A stretch of 5,449 bases of DNA from a bacterium (GTDB lineage: Bacteria; Actinomycetota; Acidimicrobiia; UBA5794; ZC4RG35): assembly GCA_028819835.1 (NCBI GenBank), contig JAPPKR010000085.1, positions 1 to 5,449 of the forward strand. The letters run 5' to 3'. Under the pieces are notes generated by a model, which saw nothing but the letters and a program-made list of their open reading frames with translations, ran no database searches and was not told the DNA's origin. Below, one piece after another: positions 1-5,449 of the stretch. Both the position numbers and the translations under genes were made by a program. Numbering within the stretch: the first letter of the stretch is position 1; each line of letters starts with the position of its first letter.

Positions 1-442
1 CGTGGTCCTCGGCCAACCGGTTGTACGTCTCATTGAAGAAGAAGTAGGACAGGCCGGCGGTGTGGAGGAGCAGCATCCTGGTGGTCACATCACGCTTCGG
101 CGGACGGAGCATGGGGTCTCCGTCGTCGTCAAACCCGTCCAGCACCTGCAGTTCCCCGATGTCGGGCGCGTAGTTCTTGGCCGGGGCGTCGAGGTCGAGT
201 TTACCATCCTCGACCAACTGCAGGCAGGCGGTGCCTGCGATGGCCTTGGTCGTCGAGAAGATCGCGCATATGGTGTCGGTGGTCATCGCTGCGCCGTTGC
301 CCAGGGACCGCATCCCGCGCGCTCCTTCGTAGATGTTCCCCTCGCGGTTGGTTGCCAGGGCGACCACGCCGGGGACCCGCGGGCTGCCTGACACCACGCC
401 ATCCAGGACCGCGTCCGCCGCGGCTGTCAAATTGCTGCTCAT
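1..442 (-). CDS. Serine beta-lactamase / EstB-type esterase family hydrolase, N-terminal part (3' end outside window)
   Basis: This is the first 147 residues of a serine hydrolase of the class C beta-lactamase/penicillin-binding-like fold; the rest lies beyond the left edge. The nucleophile motif S-x-x-K is visible as S63-T-T-K66, inside a stretch running from an [11 protein letters not shown] core to [14 protein letters not shown], which is typical of this family. [12 protein letters not shown] around residues 124-134 matches the conserved 'HTSGL' segment that precedes the second active-site tyrosine region. The third motif (KTG/HxG-like) would be in the missing part. No signal peptide is seen, so a cytoplasmic esterase or amide hydrolase is more likely than a secreted resistance enzyme; the substrate cannot be told. 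The ATG at 442 is preceded at 5 bases by a strong GAAAGGAG ribosome binding site. It is divergent from the alkylation repair gene, and no functional link is evident. Confidence 0.88.
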   Translation of the reverse strand, partial: MSSNLTAAADAVLDGVVSGSPRVPGVVALATNREGNIYEGARGMRSLGNGAAMTTDTICAIFSTTKAIAGTACLQLVEDGKLDLDAPAKNYAPDIGELQVLDGFDDDGDPMLRPPKRDVTTRMLLLHTAGLSYFFFNETYNRLAEDH

Positions 443-447
443 TCTCA

Positions 448-455
448 CTCCTTTC
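448..455 (-). promoter_or_regulatory. Ribosome binding site of the serine hydrolase gene
   Basis: On the minus strand GAAAGGAG is followed by five bases (TGAGA) and then ATG. This is the best Shine-Dalgarno match in the window and fixes the start of the hydrolase at 442. Confidence 0.75.
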
Positions 456-462
456 AGCAGCC

Positions 463-482
463 TTCCTTCGAATGCTAAGGAA
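463..482. promoter_or_regulatory. Short inverted repeat, possible operator/promoter element of the hydrolase
   Basis: TTCCTT (463-468) and AAGGAA (477-482) form a perfect six-base inverted repeat with an eight-base spacer. The minus-strand hexamer TAGCAT (477 to 472), which fits the TAnnnT pattern of a -10 box, lies within it and about 30 bases upstream of the hydrolase start. No convincing -35 box lies 17-18 bases further upstream. The repeat is short enough to occur by chance, so an operator role is only a suggestion. Confidence 0.2.
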
Positions 483-531
483 CCCTCGGCGCAGACGGCC
501 TGCCAGCGCCGGTTAACTTGGCGAGGGATCC

Positions 532-537
532 TAAACT
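532..537 (+). promoter_or_regulatory. Possible -10 box of the alkylation repair gene
   Basis: TAAACT fits the TAnnnT -10 pattern and lies 35 bases before the ATG at 573, in the divergent intergenic region 443-572. No good TTGACA-like -35 box sits 16-18 bases upstream: the TTAACT at 513-518 is only 13 bases away. This is a weak call. Confidence 0.2.
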
Positions 538-561
538 GAGGCCCGTTCCCCGCCAACCACT

Positions 562-567
562 GAAGGA
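562..567 (+). promoter_or_regulatory. Ribosome binding site of the alkylation repair gene
   Basis: GAAGGA is followed by five C bases and then the ATG at 573. The spacing is normal, and this supports the start chosen for the downstream gene. Confidence 0.65.
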
Positions 568-572
568 CCCCC

Positions 573-1286
573 ATGTCAACCACCGTTGTCGCCTCCGCTC
601 TCTGTGATGAAACGTTGGCGCGACTGGAAGAACTCGGCACTCCCCAGAATCGCAAGGTCTACCCCCGGCACGGCGTCAAAGGGCCACTCTTCGGGGTCAG
701 CTACGCCAACCTGAGGAAACTCGCCAAACGCCTGGCTCCTGATCACCGGTTGGCTGTCGAGTTGTGGTCCTCGGGGAACCACGACGCCCGGGTGTTGGCC
801 GCCATGGTGGACGATCCCTCCCGGATATCGGAGCAGACCCTCCGGGACCGCCTTGCCGATGTTGACAATTACGTCCTGGCCGACGCCCTTGCTTCATTGG
901 TGGGTCGCACCGGTCTCCGAGATGAGGTGGCGGGAGATTGGACTACCGACCCCGAAGATGAGTGGACGGGAACGGTCGGCTGGTCGTTGGTGGCCGCACA
1001 GGCGCTGGATGGCGAACGCCATCTGTCTGAGGAATACTTCACCGAGAGGCTTTCCTACATAGAGCGGAACATCGGGGTGGCGGCCAACCGGGTCCGGCAC
1101 TCCATGAACGGGGCCCTGATTGCCATCGGGTGTCGGAGCCGGGAGTTGCGGAAGGCAGCAGAGCAGGCCGCCGTCCGGATCGGCAAGGTGAAGGTCGATC
1201 ACGGTCAGACCTCCTGCAAGACGCCGGACGCCCTGCCCTACCTTGCCAGAGTCTGGAGCCGCAAGACGAAGGGTCGTTCCTCCTGA
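573..1286 (+). CDS. DNA alkylation repair protein (AlkD-like HEAT-repeat family)
   Basis: This complete 237-residue protein belongs to the DNA alkylation repair (AlkD superfamily) group, whose members form a curved stack of HEAT-like helical repeats that wraps DNA; characterised members excise cationic N3- and N7-alkylpurines. Recognisable blocks are [24 protein letters not shown] (about 29-52, split across helices 1-2), [20 protein letters not shown] (63-82), [13 protein letters not shown] (98-110), [12 protein letters not shown] (130-141) and a conserved C-terminal [18 protein letters not shown] (207-224). If D98-D104 is aligned with the S-W-W-D-T-V-D segment I recall from Bacillus cereus AlkD, D104 takes the place of the catalytic Asp and Y100 that of the aromatic Trp; this is done from memory, so it is tentative. 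Length is normal and nothing is truncated. The gene has its own ribosome binding site and a terminator just downstream, so it is probably monocistronic. The family call is firm; glycosylase activity is inferred. Confidence 0.9.
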   Translation: MSTTVVASALCDETLARLEELGTPQNRKVYPRHGVKGPLFGVSYANLRKLAKRLAPDHRLAVELWSSGNHDARVLAAMVDDPSRISEQTLRDRLADVDNYVLADALASLVGRTGLRDEVAGDWTTDPEDEWTGTVGWSLVAAQALDGERHLSEEYFTERLSYIERNIGVAANRVRHSMNGALIAIGCRSRELRKAAEQAAVRIGKVKVDHGQTSCKTPDALPYLARVWSRKTKGRSS

Positions 1287-1310
1287 ACGGCGACTGAGAG
1301 ATCATCCCAC

Positions 1311-1338
1311 CTTACGGGCTGTCCCGTGAGTATTGTTT
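1311..1338 (+). terminator. Intrinsic terminator after the alkylation repair gene
   Basis: CTTACGGG (1311-1318), loop CTGT (1319-1322) and CCCGTGAG (1323-1330) form an eight-base-pair stem with one G-T pair. It is followed directly by TATTGTTT, which has six T in eight bases. It starts 25 bases after the stop codon at 1286. The U-tract overlaps the TTG at 1337 that would be the longest possible start of the next gene, which argues for a later start there. Confidence 0.65.
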
Positions 1339-1372
1339 GGCCGGAAGGACGACCAGGCCCAGATTGCGATCA

Positions 1373-2266
1373 GTGTTTACTCCCCGGCGAAGCCCCGTGA
1401 GACTGCTGGCCGCGTTGGCGGTGATCGTGGTTGGCGCATCGTGCGGGGATGATCCGGCCCCTGAGATTCCCACCACCCTGGCGCCGATTACATCTACATC
1501 CACCACTCGGTTGGCCACCACCACTCTCCCACCGCCCGATACCACCCTGGCGGAGACAACCACGACATCAACCACCCTGATCTCTTTGGCCGAGGAATCG
1601 ATGAACTATCTCGAGGTGCTGTTGGCGGTCGAGGTCAACATCGGCAAACTGGTCGCGGACGTGCAGGCCTTGAACGAGAACTGGGACAACCGGTCCGAAT
1701 CCGGGGTCTCCTACGGGGAAACTGATGCAGGCATGGAGGCTGCCGCGCAGCGCGCCCAGGAGCTACGGGACGCCTTCGAGGGCATACAGCCATCCTCGCA
1801 AGGCAATATCCCCCTCGAACATCAGACCGCGGCTGCTGCGGTGGTCCTTATGGCGGACACAGCTGCAGAGATGCTCGACGGCTTGCGATCCACAGACACG
1901 GGCCAGTCCCGTCGATCAGCGCTGGTGGGGTTCCTAACCGCCTATGAAATCTTCGGGGAAGCCGTAACGCGAGTGGCCGAGATCATCGGTGATGAAGCAA
2001 TCGCGGCCCTCGAGAGCAGCAGGACCGCGAACACCGTCCCAACGATCCGGGAAGGCACCACCACCACCACGGAAGCGGCCACCACCACCACTGCCGCACC
2101 GGCCACCGACACTGATCCGGAGAATCCCGGCAACACCAAGAATTGCAGTGACTTCGCCACCCAGGCAGAAGCCCAGGAGTGGTTCGACACCTATTTCCCC
2201 CTGTACGGCGACGTAGCCCTGATGGACACGAATAACAACGGGATAGCCTGTGAACTTCTGCCGTAG
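1373..2266 (+). CDS. Secreted lipoprotein with Thr-rich linkers and C-terminal Excalibur-type calcium-binding domain
   Basis: From the GTG at 1373 the product has 297 residues. It begins with a basic stretch (TPRRSPVR), a hydrophobic core (LLAALAVIVV) and GASC with Cys24, which fits a lipoprotein signal peptide, though Gly at -3 is not ideal. A Thr/Pro-rich linker covers about 34-70. A soluble, Ala-rich, probably all-helical domain follows (71-222), which I do not recognise. A second Thr/Ala linker (229-250) leads to an Excalibur-like tail (257-297): N-C258-SDFATQAEAQ and D285-T-N-N-N-G-I-A-C293-E, a DxNxNG calcium loop with two cysteines that may form a disulfide. Excalibur domains occur on extracellular proteins of Gram-positive bacteria. 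The start is uncertain: the frame is open from TTG 1337, and TTG 1364 or GTG 1397 are alternatives; none has a well-placed ribosome binding site, and GGAAGGA at 1343-1349 is too far from GTG 1373. Function is unknown. Confidence 0.8.
   Translation: MFTPRRSPVRLLAALAVIVVGASCGDDPAPEIPTTLAPITSTSTTRLATTTLPPPDTTLAETTTTSTTLISLAEESMNYLEVLLAVEVNIGKLVADVQALNENWDNRSESGVSYGETDAGMEAAAQRAQELRDAFEGIQPSSQGNIPLEHQTAAAAVVLMADTAAEMLDGLRSTDTGQSRRSALVGFLTAYEIFGEAVTRVAEIIGDEAIAALESSRTANTVPTIREGTTTTTEAATTTTAAPATDTDPENPGNTKNCSDFATQAEAQEWFDTYFPLYGDVALMDTNNNGIACELLP
2056..2092 (+). repeat. Low-complexity ACC (threonine) codon runs in the second linker
   Basis: Two runs of ACC repeats (2056-2070 and 2081-2092) encode the second threonine-rich linker of the lipoprotein. 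A similar but less regular Thr-rich stretch is encoded at about 1490-1585. The repeats are in frame and explained by the linker. They could vary in length by replication slippage. Confidence 0.6.
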
Positions 2267-2270
2267 GGGA

Positions 2271-2285
2271 GCCTGACGCTCAGGC
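2271..2285. terminator. Hairpin between convergent genes, possible bidirectional terminator
   Basis: GCCTGA, loop CGC and TCAGGC make a perfect six-base-pair hairpin starting five bases after the lipoprotein stop (2264-2266) and ending six bases before the end of the nagB-like frame. Neither strand has a T-run after it, so it would be an atypical intrinsic terminator. Its position in the 25-base gap between two convergent genes is what suggests the role. Confidence 0.4.
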
Positions 2286-2291
2286 GAGGGC

Positions 2292-3041
2292 CTACCGGCC
2301 CAGGCCGGTGAGCCGGGCGGCCGGCGGATCCAGGAGAACCGTGACCCTGGAGTGCCGCCGGATCGCCGAGGCCGGAACCGCCGAGGTGATCGGCCCTTCC
2401 AGCGCCGCCCGAACAGCCTCGGCCTTGGAAGGTCCCGTCGCCAATACCAAGAGATGGGCGGCCTGGCTGATCGTGGCCATGCCCTGGGTCATAGCAAGGG
2501 CCGGTACCTGGTCGGGGCCGTCGAAGTACCGGGCGTTGTCGGCCCTGGTGGCCGCCGCCAGCCGGACCACCCGGGTACGGGACTCGAAGGAGGACCCTGG
2601 CTCGTTGAACGCCAGATGGCCGTTGCGCCCCACCCCTAGGACCTGCAGTCCCACTCCCGCCCGGGTCACCAGCCGGTCGTAACTATCGCACTCCAGATCA
2701 GGGTCGGAAGCCCCGCAATCCGGCGCGCACAGCTTTTCAGGGTCGATGTCCACATGCCCGGTGAACTCGGCTTCGATGACGTTGCCGTAGCACTGGGGAT
2801 GCTCCGGACCGAGACCGATGTAATCGTCGAGCAGGAAGGACCGCACCCCGCTGAAGCTCAGCTGCTCCCGGCGGTGGCGACGGATCAGTTCCCGGTAAAG
2901 AGGGCGCACGGACGCCCCGGTGGCCAGCCCCAGCACCGGATCTCGGGTGTAACCGAGGTATTCCTGGACCACGTCGGCGGTCCTGCGCGCCAAACCGGCC
3001 GGATCTCCCTCCACGATCACCTCCACTGAGTTCACTCGCAT
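2292..3041 (-). CDS. nagB: Glucosamine-6-phosphate deaminase (NagB family)
   Basis: The 249-residue product matches NagB, which converts glucosamine 6-phosphate to fructose 6-phosphate and ammonia in the cytoplasm. Landmarks in order: LGLATGASVRPLY (37-49), the phosphate-binding loop region; SFLLDDYIGL (68-77), with the catalytic Asp at 72/73; LGVGRNGHLAFNEPGSSF (135-152), with N140, H142 and E147 at the sites of E. coli D141, H143 and E148; TRADNARYF (165-173); TGPSKAEAV (202-210), with K206 matching the phosphate-binding Lys; and PASAIRRH (223-230). Asn at 140 is, as I recall, common in shorter Gram-positive NagBs. The usual Pro in the first loop is absent (Ser-Val-Arg). There is no allosteric C-terminal extension as in the 266-residue E. 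coli enzyme. It is the last gene of the minus-strand cluster, 42 bases after the ATPase stop. The ATG at 3041 lacks a clear ribosome binding site. The sugar used could be another amino-sugar phosphate. Confidence 0.88.
   Translation of the reverse strand: MRVNSVEVIVEGDPAGLARRTADVVQEYLGYTRDPVLGLATGASVRPLYRELIRRHRREQLSFSGVRSFLLDDYIGLGPEHPQCYGNVIEAEFTGHVDIDPEKLCAPDCGASDPDLECDSYDRLVTRAGVGLQVLGVGRNGHLAFNEPGSSFESRTRVVRLAAATRADNARYFDGPDQVPALAMTQGMATISQAAHLLVLATGPSKAEAVRAALEGPITSAVPASAIRRHSRVTVLLDPPAARLTGLGR
2294..2309. terminator. Second hairpin, over the 3' end of the nagB-like gene
   Basis: ACCGGCC (2294-2300), CA and GGCCGGT (2303-2309) form a seven-base inverted repeat that covers the last codons of the nagB-like gene. 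It lies nine bases from the 2271-2285 hairpin. Together they could stop readthrough from the left-hand gene into the minus-strand cluster. It has no U-tract, and part of the symmetry may simply reflect GC-rich coding sequence. Confidence 0.3.
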
Positions 3042-3083
3042 CGCTTTAGGGGGCAGGCGCCCGCGCGCGCCGCTGGAAACGGG

Positions 3084-3851
3084 TCAAGTCCCGCCGTCGG
3101 TGGTCTTGGCTCCCGTAATGAACGCCACGAGATCGTCCTTGGTGACCTGGTCGACTCTCACCTCGGCTGCTTTGCGGCCCCGGCGCAAGACCACCGCGTC
3201 GTCGCAGACCTGGGTGACACGGTCCATGTTGTGGGTGATGAGCAGCACTGCGACATCCGCCTCCCGGAGCGCCACGATCAGATCGAGCACCCTTTGTGCT
3301 TGCTCGACTCCCAGGGCGGCGGCCGGCTCGTCCAGGAGAACGATCTTCTGGCCCCACGCCACCGCTCTCCCGATGGCGATGGCCTGGCGCTGGCCCCCCG
3401 AGAGGAGGCCCACCGGCTTTCGCAGTGAGGGAATGGAGATCCCGAGACGGGCCAGGGTGGCCTGGCACTCACGGGACATCCTCTTCTTGTGCAGGAGGCC
3501 TATGCGGGACCCGAAAGACCCGCCCCGGGTGTATTCGCGGTTGAGAAAGAGGTTCTCCACCACATTGAGACTGTCGATCAGCGAGAGGTTCTGGTGCACG
3601 GTTTCCACGCCCAGCGTCCGAGCCACATCCGGAGACGAGATGCGATGGGTCTCGCCGTCGATGCTCACCGTGCCAGAGTCGGGCTGGTACACCCCGGCTA
3701 TGCATTTGACCAGCGTGGACTTCCCGGCGCCGTTGTCACCGAGAAGCGCCGTCACCCGGCCGCGATGGACATCCAGCGAGACGTCCTCGAGAGCCTGCAC
3801 CGCGCGAAACGCCTTGGACATGTTCCGCACCGAGAGCGCCGGCGCGGTCAT
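3084..3851 (-). CDS. Sugar ABC transporter ATP-binding protein, single ABC domain (RbsA/FrcA-like)
   Basis: This 255-residue ATPase would power import through an RbsC-type permease in the inner membrane. It has the full ABC motif set: Walker A GDNGAGKST (38-46), Q-loop Gln87 in TVHQNLSLI, signature LSGGQRQ (150-156), Walker B VLLDEP (171-176, Glu175) followed by AAALGV, and switch His207 in LLITHNMD. The AALGV D-loop and NLSLIDSLNVVENLFL are typical of ribose/fructose-class (CUT2) ATPases. RbsA itself has two fused ABC domains (about 500 residues); this has one, as in FrcA-type proteins, and would act as a dimer. The frame is open up to GTG 3890, but the ATG at 3851 is preferred because it overlaps the TGA of the upstream frame (3848-3850) as ATGA and gives a normal N-terminus. 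That coupling makes its translation depend on ribosomes finishing the interrupted upstream gene. The substrate cannot be read from the ATPase. Confidence 0.93.
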   Translation of the reverse strand: MTAPALSVRNMSKAFRAVQALEDVSLDVHRGRVTALLGDNGAGKSTLVKCIAGVYQPDSGTVSIDGETHRISSPDVARTLGVETVHQNLSLIDSLNVVENLFLNREYTRGGSFGSRIGLLHKKRMSRECQATLARLGISIPSLRKPVGLLSGGQRQAIAIGRAVAWGQKIVLLDEPAAALGVEQAQRVLDLIVALREADVAVLLITHNMDRVTQVCDDAVVLRRGRKAAEVRVDQVTKDDLVAFITGAKTTDGGT

Positions 3852-5053
3852 CGGCCACCCCAATCGACCGGCGCCCCTTCGACGTTCCACACGCCCGCCA
3901 CCACCGGGTCCCCGGCGCTGACCCCCTTCAAGCCCACCACCAATGCCCTCGTCACAAAGGCCTGGATACGAAAGCCGGCGATTACGGTGTCGCCTTCTTG
4001 CAGCCTTCGACCCTCCGGCGGATGGAGCCGGGCATAGTAATCGATGCCCGCCGGGTCCGGCATGTCGATGGGGACCGGTTCCGAGCCAACGTCCTCGGGA
4101 CCCCTGGCCGCCAACACCCTGGTTTGATAGGGATCGAATACGGGGTCCACATAGAGTCCCCCGCCGAAGCAGAGCGGCACGTCCTGATGCAGGTGGGCAA
4201 CTTCGGTCAGATAGAGAACGGCAGGCTGTTAGGGAAGGTCCTCCACCGCATGCAGGGGCGTGGTGCCGGTCAGGCCGTGTCCCGGCTCGACCTGGGTGGC
4301 GCCGATCTCCGCCAGGAGGCCGAGCACCGCCGTGGAAGTAGTGCCGGGAGCATTCACCTCTATCGGAAAACCCGTCCCCAAGCGTCCAAGAGCGATCTCT
4401 ACCCCGCGGGCCAGAGTCTCCACATTGGGAGTGGGCTTCACGCTCTTTCCCTCCGCGTTATACAGGAGGGCCGGGAAGGTAGTAAGCCCGGCGAACGTCA
4501 GCCCGTCCAGGCGGTTGACGAACTCGATCGCATCCGATAAGTCGTCGAGATGGAAGCCTCCCTCGTGTCCCGGATAGAACACGTCTCCTCGGTCCCACAC
4601 CCTCAGGAGGACCTGTTGCGTGCGGTTGCCTCCGGATACGGCCCGGGAGGCCTCCACCGCCTTATTCCGAGAGAAGATCGTCCAGTACTCCGGCTCGAGG
4701 CTCGCCGCCTCCCCCGCCTCGGCTCTCGGCACCTGAACCAGGTGCCCCAGGTTGCCCAGCCGGTGCCCGTAGGCGACGATGGGCCTCGCGCATGCCATGT
4801 CCACCGCCACATAGCCGTCCGCGCCCCCATCGGTGATCGCTCTCAGCGCCCCCGGTGCCCGTCCGACCTGCTTGCTCATCGCATACACCTTCAAGCGCCG
4901 GCGGTGCGCCTCGGCCGCCATGTGGCGGGTATTCGCCTCCAGCGCATCGAGGTCCAGCACGTAGCTGTTGGCAGGAATCAGGTTCTCCTGGTGGAGTTGG
5001 ACCGCTGCCTCCAGGAAGGCCCGGTTCCTGGCGATCAGGGAACTAAGGAACAT
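3848..5053 (-). pseudogene. YhfX-like PLP-dependent enzyme (alanine racemase N-terminal fold), interrupted by an in-frame TAA
   Basis: The frame encodes a fold-type III PLP enzyme resembling E. coli YhfX, a family of unknown reaction with an alanine racemase-like barrel. Before the stop (residues 1-274): SYVLDLDALEANTRHMA (about 30-46) starts the barrel; VYAMSKQVGR carries the likely PLP lysine K61; EPGHGLTGTTPLHA (256-269) is the phosphate-binding segment. TAA then occupies codon 275. The same frame continues for 126 codons with LYLTEVAHLHQDV, a GGGLYVDPVFDPY motif (from about 297) and a small beta-rich C-terminal domain, ending in TGA at 3848. The joined length of about 400 is close to that of YhfX (about 390), and no frameshift is needed. 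The ATG at 5053 overlaps the permease stop by 11 bases; GTG 5065 is an alternative. It sits between permease and ATPase genes, so a role in metabolising the imported compound is likely. The truncated product would lack the C-terminal domain and is probably inactive unless TAA is read through or is an error. Confidence 0.82.
4229..4231 (-). other. Premature in-frame TAA codon in the YhfX-like gene
   Basis: On the minus strand the frame reads GAC CTT CCC TAA CAG CCT GCC GTT, that is D-L-P-stop-Q-P-A-V. The distance from this stop to the final TGA is a multiple of three, and both flanks keep family-like sequence. A single base change from GAA (Glu), CAA (Gln) or another sense codon would explain it. 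The first obvious restart downstream, GTG at 4180, has AGGA only one base before it, too close for a normal ribosome binding site, so efficient translation of the C-terminal part as a separate protein is not supported. Confidence 0.85.
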
Positions 5054-5449
5054 CGTCACCCACACTTTCCGACGGCGTCCTCATGCTGAGCGCCACCGCC
5101 ACGATGATGATGAGACCCCGGGCGATCAACTGGTCCGCCACCTCGAGGCCCATGAGTATCAATCCATTGTTGAGCATCGCCATGATCAGGGCCCCCGTCA
5201 CCGCGCCGGCGATGGAGGCGCGGCCGCCGAACAGATTCGTCCCGCCGATCACCACCGCGGCGATGACGGTGAGCAGGTCATTCTCCCCCAGATCGTGACG
5301 GCCGATGGCCAACCGGCCGGCCAGCAACACCCCGGCGAAGGACGCCGCCACCGAGCTGACCATCAGGGCGCTTATCCTGATCCGGTCGGTATTGAGACCG
5401 GCCGCCTTGGCCGACGCCCGGTTTGCCCCCGTGGCGAGAACATGCCTCC
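5043..5449 (-). CDS. Ribose-type ABC transporter permease, C-terminal part (RbsC-like; 5' end outside window)
   Basis: The last 134 residues of a membrane permease of the branched-chain amino acid/ribose type (BPD_transp_2, RbsC-like) are present; the start lies beyond the right edge. Reading from the edge it shows RHVLATGANRASAKAAGLN, matching the 'GRylyAiGgNeeAArlaGI' cytoplasmic segment of RbsC-like permeases. A hydrophobic segment (ISALMVSSVAASFAGVLLAG) follows, then the family hallmark ENDLLTVIAAVVIGGTNLFG and GGRASIAGAVTGALIMAMLN, NNGLILMGL, and a last membrane helix ARGLIIIVAVALSM before a short hydrophilic tail. It would form the homodimeric channel for sugar uptake driven by the ATPase encoded at 3084-3851. 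Its TAG stop at 5043-5045 lies inside the start of the PLP enzyme gene, so the two are probably translationally coupled. The substrate class (sugar, amino sugar or similar) is inferred from family and neighbours. Confidence 0.92.
   Translation of the reverse strand, partial: RHVLATGANRASAKAAGLNTDRIRISALMVSSVAASFAGVLLAGRLAIGRHDLGENDLLTVIAAVVIGGTNLFGGRASIAGAVTGALIMAMLNNGLILMGLEVADQLIARGLIIIVAVALSMRTPSESVGDDVP

Noticed and set aside
2..391. Long plus-strand open frame opposite the hydrolase
   Set aside because: The minus strand has a well-motifed hydrolase with a strong ribosome binding site; this frame is a GC-driven shadow with no recognisable domain.
485..512. CGGCGC/GCGCCG inverted repeat in the divergent intergenic region
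   Set aside because: Six-base GC-rich arms around an 18-base interval are expected by chance here, and no T-run or promoter relation supports a function.
2056..2092. Repeat array resembling a short tandem or CRISPR-like repeat
   Set aside because: It is an in-frame ACC codon run encoding a Thr-rich linker, with no spacer structure.
3042..3083. GC-rich hairpin candidate (GGGC/GCCC) in the 42-base gap between ATPase and nagB-like genes
   Set aside because: The stem is only four bases with no T-run; it does not support a terminator or riboswitch.
3852..3890. GTG start at 3890 for the ATPase (13 extra residues)
   Set aside because: The ATG at 3851 forms an ATGA overlap with the preceding frame and gives a standard ABC N-terminus; the extension is Arg/Gly-rich and unlike the family.
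3100..3921. A 273-codon plus-strand open frame opposite the ATPase
   Set aside because: It lies almost wholly antisense to a complete set of ABC motifs, and its translation is Arg/Ser/Thr-rich without any domain.
4229..4231. Frameshift, or two separate genes, as the cause of the split PLP enzyme
   Set aside because: Both halves are in exactly the same reading phase, so only a stop codon separates them; the second half alone is just the C-terminal domain and has no good start.
4229..4231. Selenocysteine or pyrrolysine recoding at the internal stop
   Set aside because: Those use UGA and UAG; this codon is UAA.
3489..4540. Further plus-strand open frames opposite the ATPase and PLP enzyme genes
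   Set aside because: They are antisense to conserved coding sequence and show no motifs; long antisense frames are expected at this GC content.

Overview
The window is GC-rich chromosomal DNA, apparently from an actinobacterium. The best clue is a lipoprotein with two threonine-rich linkers and a C-terminal Excalibur-type calcium loop, a style common in Acidimicrobiia and related Actinobacteria. The taxonomic call is an inference from style and composition, not from a marker gene. No rRNA, tRNA, CRISPR array or insertion sequence was seen.

Layout. (1) Positions 1-442, minus strand: N-terminal 147 residues of a serine beta-lactamase/EstB-type hydrolase with an S-x-x-K motif; the gene runs off the left edge. 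(2) 443-572: a 130-base divergent intergenic region with ribosome binding sites for both genes and weak promoter candidates. (3) 573-1286, plus: a HEAT-repeat DNA alkylation repair protein of the AlkD superfamily, followed by a good intrinsic terminator at 1311-1338. (4) About 1373-2266, plus: a secreted lipoprotein of unknown function with an Excalibur domain. (5) 2267-2309: two hairpins between and at the ends of convergent genes. (6) 2292-5449, minus: four tightly packed genes read from right to left, namely the C-terminus of a ribose-type (RbsC-like) ABC permease, a YhfX-like PLP fold-type III enzyme, a single-domain sugar ABC ATPase, and a NagB-type glucosamine-6-phosphate deaminase.

The minus-strand cluster looks like a sugar or amino-sugar uptake and catabolism operon: import by permease plus ATPase, then at least one phosphosugar step by the NagB-like enzyme. 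No kinase, solute-binding protein or regulator is in view; they may lie beyond position 5449. The role of the PLP enzyme, placed between the permease and ATPase genes, is unknown.

The main anomaly is that the YhfX-like gene is split by one in-frame TAA at 4229-4231. The frame stays open on both sides and the two parts join into one full-length protein of about 400 residues, so this is a nonsense interruption, not a frameshift or two separate genes. It could be a recent pseudogene, a sequencing error or readthrough. The ATPase gene starts in an ATGA overlap with the end of the broken frame, so the stop may also affect transporter synthesis.
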